Below are positions 15,404 through 21,418 of a stretch of DNA of 21,418 bases, piece after piece. The DNA comes from Candidatus Auribacterota bacterium. GTDB taxonomy: Bacteria; Auribacterota; JAFGBW01. The translations under genes and the position numbers were made by a program. The DNA lies in contig JAFGBW010000025.1 of the NCBI GenBank assembly GCA_016932965.1, positions 1-21,418 on the forward strand, written 5' to 3'. The notes beneath the pieces are model-generated. The model did not search any database. It had not been told where the DNA came from and saw nothing but the letters and a program-made list of their open reading frames with translations. Position 1 is the stretch's first letter, and each line of letters starts with the position of its first letter.

Positions 15404-16939
15404 TCAAAACGGAAAATCATCTCTGGCATTATAATTGACAGGTTGGTCTATTTTTTTTCTTATCAGGGCAGTCTCATGTATGGCATTTCCATTCACAAGG
15501 ATCGCTTTCTCAGGTAGAGCAGGACAGGCATACTGGCACGCCCCGCATCCGATGCAATAGGAATCATCCACAATCGGTATCATCAAACCGTTTTCAAAGG
15601 GAACCATACGGACTGCATGCGTGGGACAGATTTCCGCACAGGCGCCGCAGTCGGTTTTATTCGTAACCACAATACATTTTTCAGGATAAAAATAAGCCTT
15701 CCCCATTTGGACAGCCAATTTCTCTGATTTTGATATTTTTTCTATGGCGCCCGTAGGACAAATCAAAGAGCATTTGAAACATTCGTAGTTGCAGAAACTC
15801 CTGTTGTAATTCATCTTGGGCTGGAAAATGCCGTTAATTCCATAATCAAATAAGGCCGGTTCTAATACATTGGAAGGACAGATACCGATGCATAAATGAC
15901 AGGAGATGCAGTTTTGAGTCAAATGTTCCAGACTCCTGGAGCCCGGAGGAGACACCGGACTTTGTTTAACGGCAGAAAGCGAAGCAGCATGGGATTTGCC
16001 GGGTTTTAAAAAAAATAAAAACGAAGCCAAATTAAGAAGTACGGATTGAATAAAAAAACGCTTTCCGAGGCTGAAAGGAGCTTCATGAATGTTTTTTGGG
16101 GCCATTTTGTATTGAATACAATGACTGGGACACACTCTTAAGCAATTAAAACAGGAGATACATCTGGAATTGTCCGCTTCTTGTGTTAAAAGATCAATGC
16201 AGGATGCCTTACAGATTTGCACGCACTTTTTGCATTGGATACAGCGTTCCTTATCCAAAGATATTTTAAATAAGGCATGTCTGGAAATGAGTCCCAGAAG
16301 CGAACCAACGGGGCACAATGTGTTGCAGTAAAGCCTGCCCCAGCCTGCAGTCATGATGAGGAGCAGAAAAAAATACATGAGGGCAAACAGAAATGACGCT
16401 ATGTTTAACGTTGGATACTTGGTTTGAAACAGTAAATATATTTTATGGGTCTCCAGAAGCGAACCCAGTGCATTATTGATCCCGATCATCACGGGACGAA
16501 ACAAGGTGATCATGATTTTTCCGAAATCTGCAAAAGGATCCAATAAATTATAGATCAGCATGTTTGAAAATATCAATGCCCACAAAGCGATGATTAAGAA
16601 CACATACCTTATTCTGAACGGTGGCCGATACGTAAAGGTTCTTTTCTTAAAAAAAGATTCCAGTCTCAACAAGATGTCCTGAAGAATGCCTATCGGGCAG
16701 CAAATGGAGCAATAAATCCTTCCAAAAAGAAAAGTGATGATTAAAATCAAAAGAAAGCCCGATGACAAAAGAACGGCTGAATTCTTGAAATGAATAACAG
16801 AAGGCATGAATTGAAAAAAAAGAACAAAATCTTTTATCTTAAATACAAAAAATTCATAGAAATCAATAAAGAGAATAGAAAGGCATAAAAAAAAGAATAG
16901 CGCGCTTAAAACTCTGACAATTTTTAGATGCTTATTCAT
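15404..16939 (-). CDS. Fused NapH/NapG-like 4Fe-4S membrane protein with internal Tat-like signal
   Basis: Residues 1-290 resemble NapH: four or more membrane segments (about 8-26, 55-73, 112-130, 182-199), the C-x3-CP motifs GRIYCSICCP (73-82) and GRLYCNTLCP (201-210), and two 4Fe-4S motifs (C233/236/239/243 and C260/263/266/270). Residues 291-511 resemble NapG. KRFFIQSV (293-300) is followed by a hydrophobic segment to about 311 and KSHAAS. Four more clusters follow: C344/347/350/354; C383/387/390/394; C422/431/434/438, preceded by MGKAYFYPEKC as in NapG; and C462/465/468/472. NapH passes quinol electrons through the membrane to periplasmic NapG, normally a separate Tat-exported protein. 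Here both are in one chain, with KR in place of RR. No nitrate reductase gene is present, so the true acceptor is unknown. A polyferredoxin without export is the alternative. Confidence 0.85.
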   Translation of the reverse strand: MNKHLKIVRVLSALFFFLCLSILFIDFYEFFVFKIKDFVLFFQFMPSVIHFKNSAVLLSSGFLLILIITFLFGRIYCSICCPIGILQDILLRLESFFKKRTFTYRPPFRIRYVFLIIALWALIFSNMLIYNLLDPFADFGKIMITLFRPVMIGINNALGSLLETHKIYLLFQTKYPTLNIASFLFALMYFFLLLIMTAGWGRLYCNTLCPVGSLLGLISRHALFKISLDKERCIQCKKCVQICKASCIDLLTQEADNSRCISCFNCLRVCPSHCIQYKMAPKNIHEAPFSLGKRFFIQSVLLNLASFLFFLKPGKSHAASLSAVKQSPVSPPGSRSLEHLTQNCISCHLCIGICPSNVLEPALFDYGINGIFQPKMNYNRSFCNYECFKCSLICPTGAIEKISKSEKLAVQMGKAYFYPEKCIVVTNKTDCGACAEICPTHAVRMVPFENGLMIPIVDDSYCIGCGACQYACPALPEKAILVNGNAIHETALIRKKIDQPVNYNARDDFPF

Positions 16940-17143
16940 TTCTCTGTTTACCTGCAGCGGGCGAAAGTTCCACTCATTCGTTTTTCTTAACCCCTTTTGA
17001 AAGATTTGGCAGAGGGGGGTTGATAGTTTTTTGATATTAATTGAGAATGATACAGCCTGATATGTAGACTATTTTATTCGTGTAATCCCTGATATCCGTG
17101 GTTTGCAGTTATACTGAAATCTCGATCCTCGATTCTAACTTCT
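16940..17143. repeat. Gap with degenerate repeat words between two minus-strand genes
   Basis: AACCCC (16989-16994) and GGGGTT (17016-17021) form a 6-bp inverted repeat around an A/T-richer core. At 17076-17107 'attcgtgtaatccctgatat' and 'ccgtggtttgcag' look like one decayed arm of the CACGAA family. 'ctcgatcctcgattc' follows at 17121-17135. No gene is visible. The gap may contain a promoter for the iron-sulfur gene, but none is clear. Confidence 0.35.
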
Positions 17144-18067
17144 TTACATCTTAATCCGGCTGATGTTGAGATTATCCAGATTCATTACGCCGACACCCAT
17201 TTCATTGGCGATTTGAATATAAGGGATGTCCTGGGGTTCCGCACCGAATATTTTTGCGGCAGCGGCGTCTCCCGCAACCATATCGCGGGACAGGATCAAG
17301 GTTTTCAGAGTGGAAACATCGGATTCCGACCCCCCTCTTGGACCGTTTCTCATTAAAACCCTGTATGCATCAATCACATTCAAATCAGGTTTCTTGAAGA
17401 GGCAAAAATCAGCAATGCATTGATGGAGATCGTTCCGGTGCCAAAAATGGCGGTCCCAGACAATGCCCATCAAATTCTTCATCGCTATCGTCAATCTCGC
17501 TGACCCGTGATGTTTTAATACCGGCATATTGATAAAGACATCGGAATCCAGGATCAATTCATGCACAAGGGCATCTTTTAAAATTTTTGCACCGGGTATT
17601 TCAACCGGACGATAATATTTTTTATCATTAGCCGGAACGACATGTGCCCCTGCTTCTTTGGCCGCTTTTTCAATACCGCTGTTTCGATAGGTTGACTGCC
17701 AATGATCACAGGTGTTGTCAAAAACACTGACCTCTTTTGCACCGGCCTGAAAACAATGCTTAATGACTTGAGCAACCAGCAATGGATTGGTATTTCCCGC
17801 TTTTTCAGGAGAAACATCCCATCCCATATTGGGCTTGATCACGACCGTTTGATTTTTTTTAACAAAAGTCTTCATGCCGCCCAGTATTTTAATGGCCGCA
17901 TCAAACATCTGATCCGGTTCACCACCTTTAACCGCAACCACATCATACGGATTCACGGAGGAGTCTTCTTCCTGGGAATGAAGATTCCTCAGGGATTTAA
18001 AAGAAAACATGGATCCGTAAAACAACAGATAGCCTATGAGAGATTTCAGAAAATGCCTTCTGTCCAT
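17144..18067 (-). CDS. DUF362 protein with a twin-arginine signal
   Basis: The N-terminus MDRRHFLKSLIGYLLFYGSM is a textbook Tat signal: RR at 3-4 within D-R-R-H-F-L-K, then a hydrophobic stretch. The remaining 270 residues match DUF362: VVIKPNMGWD (75-84) near the start of the domain, then VSVFDNTCDHW, VFINMPVLKHHG (177-188), TIAMKNLMGIVWDRHFWHR and the closing DMVAGDAAAAKIFG. The family is often linked to iron-sulfur proteins, and many members carry a C-terminal ferredoxin domain. This one has none, and the neighbouring gene could supply the clusters. Its reaction is not established. GGAGG at 18073-18077 (opposite strand) lies 5 nt before the ATG. Export of a folded protein to the periplasm is the best inference. 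It lies 59 nt downstream of tRNA-Pro on the same strand. Confidence 0.9.
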   Translation of the reverse strand: MDRRHFLKSLIGYLLFYGSMFSFKSLRNLHSQEEDSSVNPYDVVAVKGGEPDQMFDAAIKILGGMKTFVKKNQTVVIKPNMGWDVSPEKAGNTNPLLVAQVIKHCFQAGAKEVSVFDNTCDHWQSTYRNSGIEKAAKEAGAHVVPANDKKYYRPVEIPGAKILKDALVHELILDSDVFINMPVLKHHGSARLTIAMKNLMGIVWDRHFWHRNDLHQCIADFCLFKKPDLNVIDAYRVLMRNGPRGGSESDVSTLKTLILSRDMVAGDAAAAKIFGAEPQDIPYIQIANEMGVGVMNLDNLNISRIKM

Positions 18068-18126
18068 TCCTGCCTCCAGTCTTGAGGAAGAAAATTTGTT
18101 GATCTGATGAATGATAGGTAAAAATA

Positions 18127-18200
18127 TCGGGGTGACTGGATTCGAACCAGCGACCTCACGACCCCCAGCCGTACGCGCTACCGGGCTACGCTACACCCCG
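18127..18200 (-). tRNA. tRNA-Pro (anticodon GGG)
   Basis: Read on the minus strand, the 7-bp acceptor stem CGGGGTG/CACCCCG has the C1-G72 pair usual for bacterial tRNA-Pro. A D-arm (GCGTAGCCCGGTAGCGC) follows. The anticodon stem TACGG/TCGTG includes two G-T pairs and carries loop CTGGGGG, with anticodon GGG at 18164-18166. The T-arm is GCTGG TTCGAAT CCAGT, and the discriminator is A. CCA is not encoded. It reads the codons CCC and CCU. No terminator is seen before the DUF362 gene 59 nt downstream. Confidence 0.96.
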
Positions 18201-18413
18201 ATGATTTTTGTTGCTTACATAGCATATTCCGCATAGGGCATGAAAGAAAAAATTGCATCAAGTTTTTCAACGGACGAAATTTAAAAATGTTTTGACAAAA
18301 CCAAGGGGAGAAATTACGGTGAATCCCTAATCCCTGATTAAAATAAATATTAAAAGGTAAAATGCTCTTGATTCCATATTCTTACCTTCTCAATCTTATC
18401 ATAAGGAGTACGC

Positions 18414-19163
18414 ATGTCCGGTCATAGCAAATGGGCCAGCATCAAGCATAAGAAAGCAGCTGTAGACGCTAAACGCGGCAATCTTTTTACCAAGATCATC
18501 AGGGAAATTTCCGTGGCTGCCAGAAACGGCGGGAGTGATCCAGTAGCCAATCCTTCGCTGAGAACCGCTATCGCCAAAGCAAAAGAGGCGAACATGCCGT
18601 CAGACAATATTCAGAGGGCGATCAAAAAAGGGACCGGGGAACTGGAAGGAGTTACCTATGAAGACCTTCAGTTTGAAGCATTCGGTCCCGAGGGGATCGG
18701 AATTTTGATCAAGGCTCTTACGGACAATAAAAACAGGACCTCTTCTGAGATTAAAACCATCCTTTCGAAAAGAGGCGGCAGCCTTGCGGCGCAGGGAGCT
18801 GTTGCCTACATGTTCAAACGGAAAGGGTATTTTGAAATCCCTTTTGATACGATCAAGGAAGATGACCTGTTCATGCTCGTCACGGATGCCGGAGCTGAAA
18901 ATTTTTCAAAAGAGGATGATGCCTATTATGAAGTGACCTGTACTCCGGAAAATTTCGAGAATCTCCGGTCCGCTATGGAAAAATGCGGAGTCAAATGTTC
19001 CAAAGCAGAAATAGCCCCGATTCCGGATACCCGTATCCCGGTCAATGATGCAGCTTCGGCAAAAAAACTCATGGAGATGATCGATGCTCTTGAAGAGCAC
19101 GATGACATACAAAATGTTTATGATAATTCAGATATCCCGGACGCAATCATGGCACAAATATGA
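18414..19163 (+). CDS. yebC: YebC/TACO1-family protein
   Basis: The 249-residue protein starts MSGHSKWASIKHKKAAVDAK, the hallmark of the family. The conserved ARNGG, AKEANMPSDNIQRAIKKGTG, FEAFGPEGIGILI and TDNKNRTSSEI segments follow. All three domains are present. Members were first described as transcriptional regulators, and more recent work links them to translation of difficult sequences such as proline runs. Both are family knowledge, not visible here. AAGGAG (18403-18408) lies 5 nt before the ATG. It leads an operon with ruvA and ruvB, and its last 4 nt overlap the ruvA start. The ruvC gene that often sits between them is missing. Confidence 0.95.
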   Translation: MSGHSKWASIKHKKAAVDAKRGNLFTKIIREISVAARNGGSDPVANPSLRTAIAKAKEANMPSDNIQRAIKKGTGELEGVTYEDLQFEAFGPEGIGILIKALTDNKNRTSSEIKTILSKRGGSLAAQGAVAYMFKRKGYFEIPFDTIKEDDLFMLVTDAGAENFSKEDDAYYEVTCTPENFENLRSAMEKCGVKCSKAEIAPIPDTRIPVNDAASAKKLMEMIDALEEHDDIQNVYDNSDIPDAIMAQI

Positions 19164-19774
19164 TCGTATTTTTAAAAGGGATCCTCGTGCTTAAAACGCC
19201 GGCATGGATCGAAATGGATGTCAATGGGGTAGGATTCGGCGCTGCCATCCCCCTTTCCACCTACGATGATCTTCCTGAACCCGGCCAGAACATCACGTTA
19301 TATACTTACCTGCATGTCAGAGAAGATGCGTTGTCTTTATATGCCTTCCGAACGTCTTCAGAAAAGGAAATGTTCTGCCTGCTTTTGACTGTTTCCGGAA
19401 TCGGCCCAAAAATAGCCCTGACAGCCTTGAGCGCCCTCAGTGAGAAGGATATCCATAATGCCATAGTCATGGAAGACGCAAAACGGCTTTCTTCCATTCC
19501 CGGCATCGGCAAAAAAACCGCGGAGAGGATCATCCTGGACCTCAAGGATAAAATTCAGAAAAAAATCCGTCAGCACCCTATCAGGACTTCTCCCAAAGAC
19601 TCTGATCAACAGCTTCAAATGGAGGATGATGCAGTTTCAGCGCTGGTCACGCTCGGTTATGATTATCCCGTATCCAGCCGCATCATTCAAAAATGCCTGG
19701 AGGAAAAACAGACCCGATGGACGACTGAAACCCTGCTGCGGAATGCATTGAACACCCTGATGACAAAAAAATGA
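19160..19774 (+). CDS. ruvA: Holliday junction branch migration protein RuvA
   Basis: RuvA binds the four-way junction as a tetramer and loads the RuvB motor. Residues 1-63 are the OB-fold domain ([20 protein letters not shown]...). Two helix-hairpin-helix motifs follow: [16 protein letters not shown] (78-93) and [19 protein letters not shown] (110-128). A flexible linker (about 136-155) leads to the small C-terminal RuvB-contact domain. The 204 residues match the family. Four-nucleotide ATGA overlaps at both ends (with yebC and ruvB) show tight translational coupling. Confidence 0.96.
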   Translation: MIVFLKGILVLKTPAWIEMDVNGVGFGAAIPLSTYDDLPEPGQNITLYTYLHVREDALSLYAFRTSSEKEMFCLLLTVSGIGPKIALTALSALSEKDIHNAIVMEDAKRLSSIPGIGKKTAERIILDLKDKIQKKIRQHPIRTSPKDSDQQLQMEDDAVSALVTLGYDYPVSSRIIQKCLEEKQTRWTTETLLRNALNTLMTKK

Positions 19775-20802
19775 AAAAAAAGCAGCGTAACATTGATAGC
19801 ATGAAAGTAGACACCCGGCTTGATCCGGCCCTGAGACCGGTCACCCTGGATGAATTCGTGGGACAGAATAAAATCAAAGAGCAGCTTTCCATCACCATTG
19901 AAGCCGCCAAAATGCGTGAAGATGTCCTTGACCACATTCTTTTTTGCGGCCCTCCCGGCCTTGGAAAAACAACGCTTGCATACATCATGGCCAACATGAT
20001 GCATGCCGGTATCAAGACCACATCCGGCCCTGTGATCGACAAACCGGGTGATCTGGCAGGGCTTCTGACCTGTCTTCAGGACGGGGATGTGCTTTTTATC
20101 GATGAAATCCACCGGCTGAATCATGTCGTAGAGGAATACCTGTATTCTGCCATGGAAGACGGGGTCATCGACATTTTGATCGATAAAGGCCCTAGTGCCC
20201 GTTCCATCAAGCTGAACCTTTCCAGATTCACCCTCATCGGGGCTACGACAAGAACAGGACTGTTGACCGCTCCGTTACGGTCCCGTTTCGGCATGATCTG
20301 CCATCTGGATTATTATCAAACCGGTGACCTCCAGAAGATTGCTTCAAGAAGCGCGGGAATTTTAGGCCTTTCGATCGATGAAGGCGGCGCTTTGGAAATC
20401 GCTAAACGGTCCAGGGGAACAGCGAGAGTGACGAACAATCTGTTAAAAAGGGTCCGGGATTATGCCTTGGTAAAAGGTCATTCCCTGATTACTCAGGAAG
20501 TTTCGGAACAGGCACTGGAGATGCTCAATGTGGACCATAAAGGCCTGGATGAAATGGATAAAAAAATCCTGAAAGTCATCATTGAGAATTATTCCGGAGG
20601 CCCGGTGGGAATCAACACCCTTTCCGTTGCGGTCAGTGAAGAACCGGATACCATTGAGGAAGTCTATGAGCCCTTTCTGATCCTGGCCGGTTTTTTAAAA
20701 AGGACCCCGGCCGGCCGCTGCGTCACTGAAGCCGCCTGGAAACACCTGGGATTCAAACATGGCGGTGCAGACTATCCGCTGTTCGAACAGATGAAATCAT
20801 GA
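19771..20802 (+). CDS. ruvB: Holliday junction helicase RuvB
   Basis: RuvB is the hexameric AAA+ motor of branch migration. The 343 residues carry the [20 protein letters not shown] start of the domain (21-40), Walker A GPPGLGKT (60-67), Walker [12 protein letters not shown] (107-117), and sensor 1/arginine-finger region [20 protein letters not shown] (155-174). The C-terminal winged helix contains [18 protein letters not shown]. The ATG overlaps the ruvA stop. A second ATG ten codons on (19801) is possible, but neither has a clear Shine-Dalgarno sequence, so coupling favours the first. The gene is followed by a 218-nt gap before recA. Confidence 0.97.
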   Translation: MKKKQRNIDSMKVDTRLDPALRPVTLDEFVGQNKIKEQLSITIEAAKMREDVLDHILFCGPPGLGKTTLAYIMANMMHAGIKTTSGPVIDKPGDLAGLLTCLQDGDVLFIDEIHRLNHVVEEYLYSAMEDGVIDILIDKGPSARSIKLNLSRFTLIGATTRTGLLTAPLRSRFGMICHLDYYQTGDLQKIASRSAGILGLSIDEGGALEIAKRSRGTARVTNNLLKRVRDYALVKGHSLITQEVSEQALEMLNVDHKGLDEMDKKILKVIIENYSGGPVGINTLSVAVSEEPDTIEEVYEPFLILAGFLKRTPAGRCVTEAAWKHLGFKHGGADYPLFEQMKS

Positions 20803-20873
20803 AATCATCCAAGCCGCTAAAAAATAACCGTTGATGAAATCCAAAGTAGAAAGTAATGTAATTTTCAAATTAT

Positions 20874-20985
20874 TTCACCCTGAAGACGCATGAAAAAAGT
20901 GATTCGTTTATCTGCAGCCCTTTGTGGCTGAATGATATATCCGGGAACATTTTTCTGATTCTTCTCAATGTGATTCGTGGTGAAG
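20874..20985. repeat. Second, more decayed TTCACC...GGTGAA inverted-repeat element
   Basis: The left side TTCACCCTGAAGACGCATGA (20874-20893) and right side GTGATTCGTGGTGAAG (20970-20985) are degenerate reverse complements, like the arms of the element at 14171-14314. A 13-codon frame at 20890-20931 inside it is probably chance. It occupies most of the ruvB-recA gap. The rest of the gap, 20803-20873, shows nothing. Confidence 0.5.
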
Positions 20986-21020
20986 AGGGTATAGATTTTT
21001 AATTCAAAGGGGATATGATT

Positions 21021-21418
21021 ATGACAAGCAGTCCAAATAAAAGTACCGAAGCTCCAGTAAAAGAAAACATAAAAGCATCCGGAAAAAATCCGGATGCTTC
21101 AGATGCCCATAAGCATGAATCCGACAATAAAGAGCGCACTCGTTTGATTCAAAACGCTGTTTCAACCATAGAAAAGCAGTTCGGAGTAGGCTCCATCATG
21201 CAGCTGGGTTCTGATCATTACGTAAAAGTATCTGCCATTTCCACGGGCTCTCTTGCTCTGGACATGGCAACCGGTATCGGCGGGATGCCCAAGGGGAGAA
21301 TCGTTGAAATATTCGGCCATGAATCCTCCGGTAAAACCACTCTGGCGCTTCATGTGGTGGCGAATGCTCAGAAATCAGGCGGAGTCGCAGCTTACATCGA
21401 TGCGGAACATGCAGTGGA
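21021..21418 (+). CDS. recA: Recombinase RecA, 3' part cut by the window
   Basis: RecA forms the filament that drives strand exchange and induces the SOS response. The visible 132 residues show [20 protein letters not shown] (43-62), the [11 protein letters not shown] strand, [16 protein letters not shown] with Walker A at 99-106, and [10 protein letters not shown]. Walker A reads GHESSGKT where GPESSGKT is usual. Compared with E. coli RecA there is an extra N-terminal stretch of about 33 residues, hydrophilic and poorly ordered. I chose ATG 21021 over the in-frame ATG at 21015 because AAAGGGG (21006-21012) lies 8 nt from the former and only 2 nt from the latter. The gene continues beyond the window. 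Confidence 0.96.
   Translation, partial: MTSSPNKSTEAPVKENIKASGKNPDASDAHKHESDNKERTRLIQNAVSTIEKQFGVGSIMQLGSDHYVKVSAISTGSLALDMATGIGGMPKGRIVEIFGHESSGKTTLALHVVANAQKSGGVAAYIDAEHAV
21073..21099. other. Perfect 11-bp hairpin inside the recA N-terminal extension
   Basis: AAGCATCCGGA (21073-21083) and TCCGGATGCTT (21089-21099) pair perfectly around an AAAAA loop. The shape is that of an intrinsic terminator or attenuator stem, but only TTC follows, not a T-run. It is translated as part of the non-conserved extension of RecA. Confidence 0.8.

Noticed and set aside
18292-18297. Perfect TTGACA upstream of yebC
   Set aside because: No acceptable -10 at 16-18 nt (the best is TTACGG), so I do not call a promoter.
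20890-20931. 13-codon frame starting MKKVIRLSAALCG, like a leader peptide
   Set aside because: It has no Shine-Dalgarno sequence and lies inside a decayed inverted repeat; probably chance.

Overview
The window reads as a chromosomal stretch of a Gram-negative-type, probably anaerobic bacterium, most likely of the PVC superphylum. The best phylogenetic clue is a 52-residue basic protein at 1350-1508. It matches the 'small basic protein' family that I know from Chlamydiae, Verrucomicrobia, Lentisphaerae and candidate Omnitrophota. Base composition is moderate by eye and even across the window. Genes are mostly housekeeping, and there is no sign of phage, plasmid, CRISPR or transposase. A placement in Omnitrophota or a neighbouring lineage is an inference.

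Layout. 1-2351: 3' end of an unrecognised helical protein, the small basic protein, and a convergent secreted protein of unknown function. 2516-7011: a tight plus-strand run of an O-antigen-ligase-like membrane protein with a TPR tail, recN (overlapping it by 23 nt) and purC. 7316-7513: a 65-residue Cys4 zinc-ribbon-like protein behind a good promoter and strong ribosome binding site. 7549-10863: a membrane-anchored Ser/Thr kinase (-), gpsA (+), and a receiver-domain protein with a proline-rich linker and C-terminal coiled coil (-). 11160-14015: uvrA (-). 14365-18200: a minus-strand block that reads, in transcription order, tRNA-Pro(GGG), a Tat-signal DUF362 protein, a fused NapH/NapG-like iron-sulfur membrane protein, tatA and tatC. 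18414-20802: yebC-ruvA-ruvB, coupled by 4-nt overlaps and lacking ruvC. 21021 to the end: 5' part of recA.

How the genes work together. DNA repair and recombination genes (recN, uvrA, ruvAB, recA) are scattered through the window. The most interesting unit is the DUF362 / NapHG-fusion / TatA / TatC block. A redox protein with two cytoplasmic-type 4Fe-4S motifs in its NapH part and four in its NapG part appears to carry an internal Tat-like signal (KRFF plus a hydrophobic segment). It sits beside a clear RRHFLK Tat substrate and a minimal TatA-TatC export machine. This looks like a self-contained envelope electron-transfer module whose function I cannot name.

Intergenic regions hold degenerate dispersed sequences, including TTCACCACGAAG inverted repeats and C/A-rich CCAACTANCAAC tracts, and a few recognisable promoters and hairpins. 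One perfect 11-bp hairpin lies inside the N-terminal extension of recA.
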